This document shows positions 7,552 to 16,296 of a stretch of 20,287 nucleotides of DNA, piece by piece. The notes beneath the pieces are model-generated. The model had not been told where the DNA came from. It was given only the letters and a program-made list of their open reading frames with translations, and did not search any database. The stretch is from positions 1 to 20,287 of the forward strand of contig JANOWJ010000058.1 of NCBI GenBank assembly GCA_031417835.1, read 5' to 3'. The translations under genes and the position numbers were made by a program. This DNA comes from JADJLQ01 sp031417835 (GTDB lineage Bacteria; Bacteroidota; Bacteroidia; Chitinophagales; Saprospiraceae). Each line of letters begins with the position of its first letter. The stretch's first letter is position 1.

Positions 7552-9705
7552 TCATCTCACTATCCAGGCATCACTCACATACCCATCCATATGGACTTTA
7601 TCCTTTACTTGACCACAACTATCCATCACTATTAGGTTTAAACCTCGCTTCATTTTGGAATGCTCTACGCCATTCACTCGAATCGAAGATTCATTTTTTC
7701 CCGCTAGATGCCCCCCGGATAATAAATTGACATGAATGGGCGTAGTACAACCTTGAAGTTGAATGGAATCATGTACAGCCATGCTGTTAGAATAGTGCTG
7801 TCGAATAAATTTACCACCATACCAGACAAACGCCCAAGAAGTCCCAAAAACGATAGAGTCCATTGGAGCTCCCCTGGACTTTAAAAACTCTTTAGTCTCT
7901 TTTTTTATTCCCGACATTGCCTCCTGCTGCACTACTCCGCAGATATAATCATCCAAAGAGGCTGATAAATAATCTTTTAATGAAATCGCTTCAGATTTAG
8001 CGGTCACTTGCCAGGAATCGTCATCTACCATCGATTGAATTGATTTGGAGACTAATGATGGCGGCAGATATACCCGATATCGATCAAACTGATATGATTT
8101 ACCACCTAAGCTTTTAATCAAATGCTGATGCAGTAACAGCGAATCTGCATTAGTCACAACGATATCCTGCGGATGATCTTTGAGATAGTTGCTGAGGTCT
8201 GCTACACTATCTCTAAATGCTCGACCTATTTGTTCAGGGAATCTTGCTCCATATCCTGCAGTGATTGGCTTACGATAATGCTGTGCTATATCTACAAAAT
8301 AAATATAATCGCAGTAGCCAGCTATATTGGATGTGTAAGGAGGATATACCAGGACCTTATTGCTCAATGAGATCAAATGTTTGATTTGATTGCCGAAGGT
8401 TAAATTGTTAAATCGTTCATCAATGTAGGGCTTGCGTTTCCAGAGTGGACTGAGATCCAACGTTTGTAAAATCAGTACGATCAATAAAAGGATCACATTG
8501 TATGATGTTTTGAATCGCAGTAAAAATAATTTTCTGCTGACCCAAAACAGTATAATATAATGGAGCGGCCAGATAAACCGACCTGTACCTCGAAAAGTCC
8601 TGGAGATATAATCGTTATATCCCCAATCTATCAATAGATGATCCCCCAAGGTCCATTTAGGACTCAATGCAAATACAAAGAAAACAATACAAACTAAAAA
8701 AAACCAATTTAACGGATGAGGCTTTGCTGGCACCATGGTCAAGCGGTTCATCCACCATTGAACCATCTCATTACATATTATTATAATTACTAATATGATC
8801 GTACTAAACCCTAAGTACCCAATGCCTTCCCCCTGACCATCACCCCAGTATTTAAAACTTTTACCTAGCCGTCCGACATCCCACGCATTGAATAAGGTAT
8901 TCAGATTAGCAGAATATCTACCCAACCCTTCTGACAATTGACCTTTGAACAGAAATGCACCACTTATGTACCACCCGAATAGTGTGAGGGCCATACATAT
9001 CAATATAAACCCAAGCATAGAAGTCCATCGAATTCTATGCTCATACTTTAATTGAATAGGTGTAGCCGCTACTAATCCCAATACCATAAATAATAAATAT
9101 GGATGAATCAAACTCGTGATAAAAACCAACGCACCTAATCGTAGTTTCACATTTAGTACAGCATATTGATTTCGTCGTAAGTAGATCAACAGAGCATACA
9201 AGATCACCCATTGACCACATAAGGCGGCGTGACCAAATCGAGCCACTAAGACCACAGATCCGGCAAAGAGAGGTGCCATCATCCAGGACAACATCGACGA
9301 CCAACCGATCTGGCGACAAATTTTTATACCTAAATAGGCATTGAGTATATAGCAGCTGGCATGCCAGATACCAAAGTATTGAAAATCATCAGGCAATAAA
9401 AAACGAAAAAATTTAAAAACAAATGCCAACAAGGGGATCGAGTCTGTATACATGACACTGTTGTACATCGGATAGGCATAGCCTTCCAGTCTTCCCAATG
9501 GCCATCGCCAAGGTGTATCTTTAAAGTATTCCCAAGCCAGATAATGATACGAGGTGTCACTGCCGGGTACGAGTATCCAATCGATGAAGGCTGGATTAAT
9601 CTTATCAAGTCCCACGATGATCTGAGTAAATATCAGTCCTATAGCAATACCTGCCACCAGATCTGCTAGCTCATCATATCGACGCTGCTGATTACCGATT
9701 GACAT
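7552..9705 (-). CDS. DUF6311 integral membrane protein, GT-C glycosyltransferase-like
   Basis: This is a 717-residue multi-span membrane protein. The first periplasmic loop carries PGSDTSYHYLAW (47-58), then YTDSIPLLAFVFKF (86-99) and FQYFGIWH (108-115). A later segment, FRGTGRFIWPLHY (371-383), is also present. These agree with DUF6311 membrane proteins, thought to be GT-C-type sugar or phospho-sugar transferases that use lipid-linked donors, with an acidic residue in loop 1. About ten hydrophobic helices end near residue 418. Residues 421-717 form a soluble, probably periplasmic, beta-rich tail. It is the last gene of a four-gene operon, and its ATG lies 14 bases inside the preceding gene, which implies translational coupling. 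The sugar acceptor is unknown. Confidence 0.8.
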   Translation of the reverse strand: MSIGNQQRRYDELADLVAGIAIGLIFTQIIVGLDKINPAFIDWILVPGSDTSYHYLAWEYFKDTPWRWPLGRLEGYAYPMYNSVMYTDSIPLLAFVFKFFRFLLPDDFQYFGIWHASCYILNAYLGIKICRQIGWSSMLSWMMAPLFAGSVVLVARFGHAALCGQWVILYALLIYLRRNQYAVLNVKLRLGALVFITSLIHPYLLFMVLGLVAATPIQLKYEHRIRWTSMLGFILICMALTLFGWYISGAFLFKGQLSEGLGRYSANLNTLFNAWDVGRLGKSFKYWGDGQGEGIGYLGFSTIILVIIIICNEMVQWWMNRLTMVPAKPHPLNWFFLVCIVFFVFALSPKWTLGDHLLIDWGYNDYISRTFRGTGRFIWPLHYIILFWVSRKLFLLRFKTSYNVILLLIVLILQTLDLSPLWKRKPYIDERFNNLTFGNQIKHLISLSNKVLVYPPYTSNIAGYCDYIYFVDIAQHYRKPITAGYGARFPEQIGRAFRDSVADLSNYLKDHPQDIVVTNADSLLLHQHLIKSLGGKSYQFDRYRVYLPPSLVSKSIQSMVDDDSWQVTAKSEAISLKDYLSASLDDYICGVVQQEAMSGIKKETKEFLKSRGAPMDSIVFGTSWAFVWYGGKFIRQHYSNSMAVHDSIQLQGCTTPIHVNLLSGGHLAGKNESSIRVNGVEHSKMKRGLNLIVMDSCGQVKDKVHMDGYVSDAWIVR

Positions 9706-11425
9706 ATACTTTGAGTCCGTTTATACAGATGTCATGCTGACTTGGATTCCATACACTGATGCGGATATGATCATACAGCTGATCAGGACTATTGGTCACC
9801 AGATCAAGCCATTTTTCTTCATGATCATTTAAAAATCGATGTATTCGAATCAGAACTGTCTTTACTGTTGCATCTGCATTTTGATATCGCACGATCAATT
9901 GTGCCATCTGCCATACATCCCACTCTTTGGTAGCGGCCTTGACTTTAGCTACTATTTTTAATTGTGTATTATTCTTGCTAGTAGTATATAATGTAACTTC
10001 CTTGCCATGGCTCATGCACGAGGAACTATCTGCTGTATACACGGTATCCAGGATCTTTATAGACTGATCGGTATCAAACGGCAGGATCGGCTCATTGGTG
10101 TCCAATATTTTTTTTGCTTCCAGGTCATTTTTAGATTTGAATAAAGTATGCCAGAAATAGGCTTTATTCATCATGCCAGCTTCATAGATTCCTCCTCGAT
10201 GTGCTTGATGGGTAAGCCAAAGATTGTAATAAATACAAAGTCCGATGAAACAATACAGAGCCCATTGAAACAATTTAGAAGTCAGTAGATCCTTAATCAT
10301 TGGCATCATAGCCAATAAGAATACAGGATAATGTTGCACCATTGATCGTTGACCTAAGCTACCCCCATAAGTCCATTCGTCCCAAGCAAAAGTGAGGTAC
10401 AAACTGACGAGTAAAAAAGCAGCGGTCATCCAGGTCCATGCTTGCTTTTTGATCCAATTCCAGACCAAACTTAATAAACAGAGGATCATCACAGGTGTAT
10501 AGACCAACCAACCCGCACGATAACTAAATAACCCTTGCAAGATATGATGTCCTTCAAACCAGCTAAAGCCTTGCTCCTGATAACTGTATACGATCCATTC
10601 ACTCGACACATACTTCCAATAGATGACCTGGATAGTCGGGAAAAACAAAAAGCACCCCGCTCCCATCATGACATTCTTTATAGATGTGATATACCATTTA
10701 AATCGATCCTTCAGCATCTGTACAGAGTCTATCTTCCATCCCACGACCAGTATCAGACTGATGATCTCTGTAGGTCGGATCAATACCATAAGGCCAATCA
10801 GTCCAGCCCCAACATACATCCATCGCCAACGCAAAGTCTTATAAAAATTGTCAATACTGATCATCAACGCGGCATATAATGTAAATAAATAATTGTGCGC
10901 CATGGCACCTGTTATAGACGCATAGTCAAAATAATTAGTAGCCAAGATCAATACCAATAGTGCAACTGCTGTGACCTTATCCGCAAAGTAACGCAACAAT
11001 AGCTTACGCAATAAAACCAAACCTAAGAAGGCGTACATCAAACTGCCAAATGAAATAAAAAACTGGTATATCGGCGAGTAGCCATCTGCTAACTGACCAG
11101 TCACTATCGCTACACTATGAGCCAATAAAAAAAAAGGCAAATACAAAATCGCCATACCGCAGGTATACTTCATGACTTGATGTCCTGACCAATGTAAAAA
11201 CGATTGATAAGGGCTACTGCTTGGATAATAAGTTTGATCCAATGCTGGCTTAAACTCTAATTTTTTGATATCCTTGTATATAAATATCGAGGGCAAATAC
11301 AAATAATATCCTGATACATCCCAGCTGATCGTAGCCTCTGTTCGGGTCATTTGCCATTTGGGGTAATAGACAAAACTAGCCCAAGTCATAGCAAACATAC
11401 CGATGAGGAGTACCGTACGCGACAT
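9692..11425 (-). CDS. GT-C-like integral membrane protein with beta-rich C-terminal tail
   Basis: The open frame reaches back to 11479, but the better start is the ATG at 11425. It follows the TAA of the upstream gene by one base (TAAGATG) and gives MSRTVLLIG, directly ahead of the first membrane helix. The resulting protein has 577 residues. Loop 1 contains ISWDVSGYYLYLP (33-45), with an acidic residue where GT-C enzymes keep their catalytic Asp/Glu. About ten hydrophobic helices follow, including LIRPTEIISLILVV, a motif seen in dolichyl-type mannosyltransferase-like proteins. From about residue 430 to the end the protein is soluble and rich in strands, ending DICINGLKVYVNR. I infer a glycosyltransferase acting at the outer face of the inner membrane on lipid-linked sugars. 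No family name is certain. Confidence 0.75.
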   Translation of the reverse strand: MSRTVLLIGMFAMTWASFVYYPKWQMTRTEATISWDVSGYYLYLPSIFIYKDIKKLEFKPALDQTYYPSSSPYQSFLHWSGHQVMKYTCGMAILYLPFFLLAHSVAIVTGQLADGYSPIYQFFISFGSLMYAFLGLVLLRKLLLRYFADKVTAVALLVLILATNYFDYASITGAMAHNYLFTLYAALMISIDNFYKTLRWRWMYVGAGLIGLMVLIRPTEIISLILVVGWKIDSVQMLKDRFKWYITSIKNVMMGAGCFLFFPTIQVIYWKYVSSEWIVYSYQEQGFSWFEGHHILQGLFSYRAGWLVYTPVMILCLLSLVWNWIKKQAWTWMTAAFLLVSLYLTFAWDEWTYGGSLGQRSMVQHYPVFLLAMMPMIKDLLTSKLFQWALYCFIGLCIYYNLWLTHQAHRGGIYEAGMMNKAYFWHTLFKSKNDLEAKKILDTNEPILPFDTDQSIKILDTVYTADSSSCMSHGKEVTLYTTSKNNTQLKIVAKVKAATKEWDVWQMAQLIVRYQNADATVKTVLIRIHRFLNDHEEKWLDLVTNSPDQLYDHIRISVWNPSQHDICINGLKVYVNR

Positions 11426-11426
11426 C

Positions 11427-12287
11427 TTACGATAAGATTTTGAACCAAAAGGATCCTCCGTGGGTCTCGATACCATCAATCTTCAACTGATCCCATACAG
11501 TTGATTTAAGATAAGACTGGCTTGTAGCTTGTCTAGAGACCCAAAAGGATGGAAATATGATTTGAAATTTATGTTGACCATATAGTAAAGCCATCGCTAA
11601 GAGATATTGCTCATTGTAGCCTCGATGAGCCATATCCAATGGATAGTCATACGGGAGATAAACATCATGAATGTGCACATAGACTCCAATAGGTATTCTC
11701 GGTAGAATCTCCATAAAAAAAACGGAAACATCTGAATTGGCCAATGAAATATGAGACCCATCAAAAAAGATGATATCGCCGGGACTCATGATGTCGATCC
11801 TGGTGTAATCGCTTAACTCTTCCAATGGATAATGCAACCATTCATCAGTGAGCTGTTTGATCTCGCGACGGGGTGCTGGATCCATGCATACCAATTTTGT
11901 CTGAAGGTGACCATCTGTTATTGCTCTATTCATGACAGCAGTACTATGACCAGACCCAATTTCAAGGACCATACCTGGATTTAAAGTCCGCATCATGGTG
12001 TACAACGCAACGATATCAAGTCCCGGCAGGTAGTTGTTTTGCCAGTACACACTCTCCGGACTTGTTCCCTTTGTGGTCGTGAAGGTCCTGAAAGCCGGGA
12101 GGTATTCAGGTATTTTGCGCATAAATTGATGTATGGGCTCTGCCTGTACTTCACAAAGCTCTATCAATCCTTCAGATATAGGCTTAATCTGATCAAATCT
12201 GGACTTAGCATTCCATGGATATTTTAAAGCAATGGATCGATTCAGCATCGCCCCTTTAAGGCCTCGCAGGTAAAGACGGATATCCAT
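11427..12287 (-). CDS. class I SAM-dependent methyltransferase
   Basis: The longest open frame starts at a TTG (12290), but the ATG at 12287 shares its A with the stop of the upstream gene (TGATG) and gives a 286-residue protein. This is the likely start. Motif I is VLEIGSGHST (107-116). An acidic strand end, CMDPAP (134-139), fits SAM ribose binding, and DIIFFDGSH (171-179) is the post-II strand. HIHDVYLPYDYP (205-216) is typical of Methyltransf_24-like enzymes found in sugar and surface-polymer gene clusters. The protein is cytoplasmic with no signal. Within this operon it most likely methylates a sugar or lipid intermediate that the two downstream membrane proteins transfer; this is inferred from context. 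Confidence 0.85.
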   Translation of the reverse strand: MDIRLYLRGLKGAMLNRSIALKYPWNAKSRFDQIKPISEGLIELCEVQAEPIHQFMRKIPEYLPAFRTFTTTKGTSPESVYWQNNYLPGLDIVALYTMMRTLNPGMVLEIGSGHSTAVMNRAITDGHLQTKLVCMDPAPRREIKQLTDEWLHYPLEELSDYTRIDIMSPGDIIFFDGSHISLANSDVSVFFMEILPRIPIGVYVHIHDVYLPYDYPLDMAHRGYNEQYLLAMALLYGQHKFQIIFPSFWVSRQATSQSYLKSTVWDQLKIDGIETHGGSFWFKILS

Positions 12288-12751
12288 CAAACTTTATTGA
12301 GATTATGAGTACGCCAAATGGATATCAGCATCCTAAAAGGCATCATCAGACAAATAATGATGGTACCTATGGAGAAAAAAATGAATTCCCGAGTAATATA
12401 GGTAGCCATCGCGATTTGCTTGTCTTCTGACAGGTGGCGAGTGATTGACTCAATTCCCTTGTCATCGATAAAACTTTGAAAAAAACCAAAATGTCTTAAT
12501 GCAAATAGAGCCATCCAAATAGATCCTAACCCCAATATGCCTTTAAATATTTGGGACCTTTTAAATGGGGTCGTGTTCAAAAAAAGCAGCCAACGAAGGC
12601 CGGTCACAAAGGCGATAATAAACAGCGCATTAGCCTTTTCGAATGGAAAACCGTAAATCTCATTTCGAATCGGGACGATTATCAGAAATACCAATAAGAT
12701 GGTAGCTACCATCCACACCAGTTCTATCAGCCATGGTCTATAGTCATGCAT
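12287..12751 (-). CDS. small four-helix membrane protein of unknown function
   Basis: This is a 154-residue protein with four hydrophobic helices at about 7-28, 42-59, 68-90 and 122-142. A conserved-looking IYGFPFEKAN segment lies after helix 1, and PFRMLISIWR (138-147) ends helix 4. It resembles uncharacterised Bacteroidota membrane proteins that I recall but cannot name. It is the first gene of the operon with the methyltransferase and two GT-C-like proteins, and its TGA overlaps the next ATG by one base. The initiating ATG at 12751 leads straight into MHDYRPWLIE. No signal peptide cleavage site is evident. Role unknown; a subunit or regulator of the surface-glycan step is possible but not shown. 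Confidence 0.72.
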   Translation of the reverse strand: MHDYRPWLIELVWMVATILLVFLIIVPIRNEIYGFPFEKANALFIIAFVTGLRWLLFLNTTPFKRSQIFKGILGLGSIWMALFALRHFGFFQSFIDDKGIESITRHLSEDKQIAMATYITREFIFFSIGTIIICLMMPFRMLISIWRTHNLNKV

Positions 12752-12850
12752 ATAGCCATAAAGATATTAAAAAAGACCCGTGCTAATCTGCTAAATCAAG
12801 TGCAACGATCTGATGTCCAACCAGCTTCAAATTCCGCTAAGGCTATGGAT

Positions 12851-12876
12851 AAAATAGTTATTTTTTATCATAACTA
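12851..12876 (-). terminator. candidate intrinsic terminator of the DUF1501 gene
   Basis: TAGTTAT (12855-12861) and ATAACTA (12870-12876) pair in a 7-bp AT-rich stem with an 8-base loop. The TAG stop of the DUF1501 gene lies in the stem. On the minus strand the second arm is followed by TTTTATCC. The stem is weak, so this is a moderate candidate. The remaining 100 bp up to the next start at 12751 contain no exact -7 consensus; TATCTTTA at 12759-12766 on the minus strand has one mismatch but lies very close to the start. Confidence 0.4.
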
Positions 12877-14472
12877 CTTGACTTTCATCATGTTCTTGAC
12901 TTGGGACAATGGACCATTTTCCCATCTTGCGTAATATATGCCTGGAGGTTGAGTTTCCAAATCTACATCGACAGTGTATGGGCCTTTAGCCAATTCTTTA
13001 TTGACGACCAACTGAATCACAGATCCTTGATTGTTGATGACCTGTATCCGAACGTGGCCTCCTGTACTTTCAAAATCGATTTTGGTCCTATCCACAAAAG
13101 GATTAGGATATACTTTTATCATTTCTTTACCACTTTTGACATTGGCTTCATGGCTGGCAGTCGATAGACAATTAGCTGAAGTCAATATGGGCAGGTTTTG
13201 AAATTTATCCAAGAGCAAATTATTGACATCTTGCTGAGGCACACAAAACCATTGACTCAAGAATGTGCCATAAATCGATCGGAAATCGTATTGCATCGGA
13301 ATATTACTATTGCCATCAGCTAATGCTGGAATCGTTGGATTCTTACCGAGTACAGTAGGTATGATGTTTTTACCAAAATAGATGACTGGTAGCCCTGCAC
13401 CATGATCCGTACCGAGGGAAGAGTTTGATTTGATCCTTCGACCGAATTCGGAAAATGTAAAACCTGCTACGCGGTCTTCTAAACCCAATAATTTACAATC
13501 GTCCATAAATCCGGCAATGTTATCAGAAACCCCTTTGAGCAAATTGGCATGCGCCCCTTTAGTAAAATCAAGAGGATCTACCTGTGCTGAATGGGTGTCA
13601 AATCCACCTGTGCTGACCCAATATATCCTTGTTTTTAATCCGCCGGCAATCAGCCTGGCCACGATTTTTAATTGATTCGTGAGATTATTTGAAGTGCTGG
13701 TGCTAGTCGTCGTGGGATATTTCGTAGAGAGGTTTTTGGATTTATTATATGCAGCTACTATGACATCGCCAAATTTATCAGTCTGTCGTTGGACCTCTCG
13801 TATATAAGCCAATTCTTTACCTACATAACTCGAGGTGACCGGGTCTTTAAAAATATTACCGGTCAAGTTGACTGGATCGGTAGCATTATTGATCGCTATA
13901 CCCATATTGACTCCCATCATTTGAAGACCGAGCCCTACTCCTTCACCTACCCGTATAGCTAAAGGATCAGGCATCACACTATTAGGATAACCTACCGGAT
14001 AATTAGCGTATTCATAATTGAGATATCGTCCCGCCCACCCTGAATCCAGCAACTCATTGGAATCAGCGCCACTTACCCAAATGTCAGTAGCTCTGAAATG
14101 AGAATAATTAAATTGTGGATAACCGACACTTTGGATGACTCCCATTTTTCCTTCTTGATGCAAGGCATGTATCGCACTCATGGCGGGGTGAATGCCGGTC
14201 TTATCATTGAGCTTTAAAATATTAGCTGCAGGCATAAGCATATTACCCCGTGCCCCTTTAAGTGCATCATATTGATCCAATGGAAATATCATATTCAAGC
14301 CATCATTGCCACCATTTTTTTGAATAATGACGAGGACTCGATTGGTATCATACATCATCCCGTGCAATGCCTGAATCATTGGATTACTGTGCTCTGCATA
14401 TAGTGTCTGGCCACCGATCACCGTAGTAATAGCTGCACCAGGAATATTTTTTACAAACGTTCTCCTTTTCAT
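12874..14472 (-). CDS. DUF1501 protein with Tat-like signal and T9SS sorting domain
   Basis: This 532-residue protein is in the DUF1501 family, whose fold is related to alkaline phosphatase/sulfatase enzymes but whose substrate is unknown. Residues 3-9 (RRTFVKN) and a short hydrophobic region look like a Tat signal. Family motifs are NGGNDGLN (53-60), STGGFDTHSAQ, FSEFGRRIKS and TDHGAGLPVIYFG, the last two supplying conserved acidic and histidine residues. From residue 452 to the end (starting IKVYPNPF, then a beta-strand-rich 81 residues) lies a type A T9SS C-terminal sorting domain, which sends cargo across the outer membrane to the cell surface. The ATG at 14472 is 30 bp downstream of the DUF1800 stop, so the two are one operon. 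Their pairing is common in Bacteroidota and Planctomycetota. Confidence 0.93.
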   Translation of the reverse strand: MKRRTFVKNIPGAAITTVIGGQTLYAEHSNPMIQALHGMMYDTNRVLVIIQKNGGNDGLNMIFPLDQYDALKGARGNMLMPAANILKLNDKTGIHPAMSAIHALHQEGKMGVIQSVGYPQFNYSHFRATDIWVSGADSNELLDSGWAGRYLNYEYANYPVGYPNSVMPDPLAIRVGEGVGLGLQMMGVNMGIAINNATDPVNLTGNIFKDPVTSSYVGKELAYIREVQRQTDKFGDVIVAAYNKSKNLSTKYPTTTSTSTSNNLTNQLKIVARLIAGGLKTRIYWVSTGGFDTHSAQVDPLDFTKGAHANLLKGVSDNIAGFMDDCKLLGLEDRVAGFTFSEFGRRIKSNSSLGTDHGAGLPVIYFGKNIIPTVLGKNPTIPALADGNSNIPMQYDFRSIYGTFLSQWFCVPQQDVNNLLLDKFQNLPILTSANCLSTASHEANVKSGKEMIKVYPNPFVDRTKIDFESTGGHVRIQVINNQGSVIQLVVNKELAKGPYTVDVDLETQPPGIYYARWENGPLSQVKNMMKVK

Positions 14473-14502
14473 GATATGAAAAATATTAGAAAATATAGAT
14501 GA

Positions 14503-16146
14503 TTAATGAAGGTGATATTCAGCAGCAGTGCATAAATAAGCGATCAGGTCTTGCAGCTGTTTGGGTACTTGTTTGCCATCTACACTTGGGTTCGTAGGAT
14601 TGGCTTTATAATCATTATATGCTGTGGTCCAATAGTAATCCGATGCCTGACCTTTGAGTAAATAGGTGGTTTTTAAACTATCCTTAATCGATTGCGATAT
14701 TGGAACTCCAAAAAAATAGAATATCAATTCATCAATCAACTTATTGGGGTCCGATGGGCTCGTCAATTGTGAAACGAATGCGACTGTATCTACTTTAAAT
14801 ATTTTGCTTTTACTCTCTGGGTTGATCCAAGTCGTGCTATTATTATTTCCGGTACTCAACCCTCGTACGACCAGTGTATCTGCTGTAGCCAGTCTGGTGG
14901 GATATGAAGCCGTATCTACCCACAACTCATGAAATGATGGCGTCTGGTAGTATGCTGGCCACCCTGCTACATTGGGTGGATCCCCTATCTCCTGCCCCTG
15001 AGCATTGATACCATTGTAAAGCTGGCCAGCAAAATAATACCTTGCTTCAAACGCTTTTGGATCCGTAGGCCATGTAAACTCCATTTGTCTAGCCATACCT
15101 ACCGTAAAGTCCACTGGACTTTTGATCATAGATCCTCGAAACTCACTTTTAAAAAACCATTCGCTGGTAAACAAGGCCTTCAGCATCGGCTTGATCTCAT
15201 AACCGGAACTTTTAAAGACTTCTGCTAGAGGTATAATCAAATTAGATTCAGTCTCCGGAGTGATGATATAATAAACAAAGAATGTAAAAAATTTTCTAGC
15301 TAGAAATTTTGAGGTCTCTGAGTGCTCAAAAATCATGTTCAACATGGCATTGATTTCATTCACACCACCCGTGGCGGAAGCATCACCCTTGATCACTTTA
15401 TTACCATAAAAAGAAGAGAATTGTTTATCCTTAGCATCATGCCGATTGGTACGGTAGACGGTCTGGTAGTTATCCGCATAATTTACAGACCATCCGGTGA
15501 GTACCCGAGCTGCTGCTTGGACATCACCTTCAGTGTAAAGTGAATCTGGGCCTTTACCAAGACAAAACAATTCTTGCAATTCTCTTCCATAGTTTTCATC
15601 TGGAGCTGTTGCTGTGTTTTTTTCACCGTTGAGATAGCGTAACATGGCACTATCCAACGTGATATCATACATGAGTTTTTTGAAATTGCCAATACAAGAG
15701 GATCTGAGCAAGACATTATATCGATATGCTAGCTCGGCTATGTCCACTACATCATTAGTATCGGTCACTAAGTGATTGTGCCAAAAAAGCACTAGTTTTT
15801 CTCTTAGGTTCCGATCTTGCAGTGTCATCAGTTGAATCCACCATTGTTTGTAAGAGCCTCGTCTCGCCCCATTGGGATTTTGTTCAGCAGCAATGGGTTT
15901 GATGTTTACCCACGATTGCCCAAAAGGTACGGTACTATCGTATTCTGTGAGATTTCTCCCCTGATATGCTCTGATCGGTGGTGATGGAGGTGTAGCCGGA
16001 ATGTCAAGCAATATGTCTACTACTTGATTTAAGGTCTTTCCTTCAAAAAATTTCAGATCTGATGGGCTTACACCAAAAAGTGTGCGACGCAAGAGATGGA
16101 GGAGCTCTGGTTTTCCAAAAGGACCCGAATAAGGTTTTACAGCCAT
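14503..16146 (-). CDS. DUF1800 domain protein
   Basis: The 547-residue protein carries the DUF1800 hallmarks: HLLRRTLFG (17-25), REKLVLFWHNHLVTD (115-129), ENYGRELQELFCLG (184-197), LTGW (216-219) and GDPPNVAGWPAYY (388-400). Its biochemical role is unknown. It is almost always encoded beside a DUF1501 protein and is probably its partner. Unlike that partner, the N-terminus (MAVKPYSGPFGKPE) shows no signal peptide and no sorting tail. So either it stays inside the cell or its true start lies elsewhere. No better in-frame upstream start was identified, and the 150-bp gap upstream does not show an obvious signal-peptide extension. The DUF1501 gene follows after 30 bp. Confidence 0.92.
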   Translation of the reverse strand: MAVKPYSGPFGKPELLHLLRRTLFGVSPSDLKFFEGKTLNQVVDILLDIPATPPSPPIRAYQGRNLTEYDSTVPFGQSWVNIKPIAAEQNPNGARRGSYKQWWIQLMTLQDRNLREKLVLFWHNHLVTDTNDVVDIAELAYRYNVLLRSSCIGNFKKLMYDITLDSAMLRYLNGEKNTATAPDENYGRELQELFCLGKGPDSLYTEGDVQAAARVLTGWSVNYADNYQTVYRTNRHDAKDKQFSSFYGNKVIKGDASATGGVNEINAMLNMIFEHSETSKFLARKFFTFFVYYIITPETESNLIIPLAEVFKSSGYEIKPMLKALFTSEWFFKSEFRGSMIKSPVDFTVGMARQMEFTWPTDPKAFEARYYFAGQLYNGINAQGQEIGDPPNVAGWPAYYQTPSFHELWVDTASYPTRLATADTLVVRGLSTGNNNSTTWINPESKSKIFKVDTVAFVSQLTSPSDPNKLIDELIFYFFGVPISQSIKDSLKTTYLLKGQASDYYWTTAYNDYKANPTNPSVDGKQVPKQLQDLIAYLCTAAEYHLH

Positions 16147-16266
16147 GGAGAATAAGTATTTACTAAATCAATATACGCCTAACTGACCTTTGACGATAGT
16201 TAGTTTCGAAAGTTTAACGCATAAATTATATTAACACGTTTTTACCTCCACTTAATTAATAAGCAC

Positions 16267-16293
16267 GAAAGTTAAATCTCCGCCATCGAGATT
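16267..16293 (-). terminator. candidate terminator after the exuT-like gene
   Basis: AATCTC (16275-16280) and GAGATT (16288-16293) form a 6-bp stem around a 7-base loop. On the minus strand it starts 4 bases past the TAA of the exuT-like gene and is followed by TAACTTTC. This sits where the KDG operon would end, before the DUF1800 gene. The T-tract is interrupted, so termination may be partial. The same TAACTTTC is one base off the -7 consensus and could instead be a promoter for the DUF1800 gene, with a leader of about 110 bases. Confidence 0.35.
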
Positions 16294-16296
16294 ATT

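Noticed and set aside
12746..12934. Short plus-strand frame across the 12752-12873 gap.
   Set aside because: It overlaps the candidate terminator and the DUF1501 tail, and has no homology-like motif, so it is not called as a gene.
15293..15306. Perfect 14-bp palindrome TTTCTAGCTAGAAA, extendable with one bulge, inside the DUF1800 gene.
   Set aside because: About one such 14-bp palindrome is expected by chance in 20 kb (20,000 divided by 4 to the 7th), and it lies inside a well-conserved coding stretch (FLARKFF), so no regulatory role is claimed.
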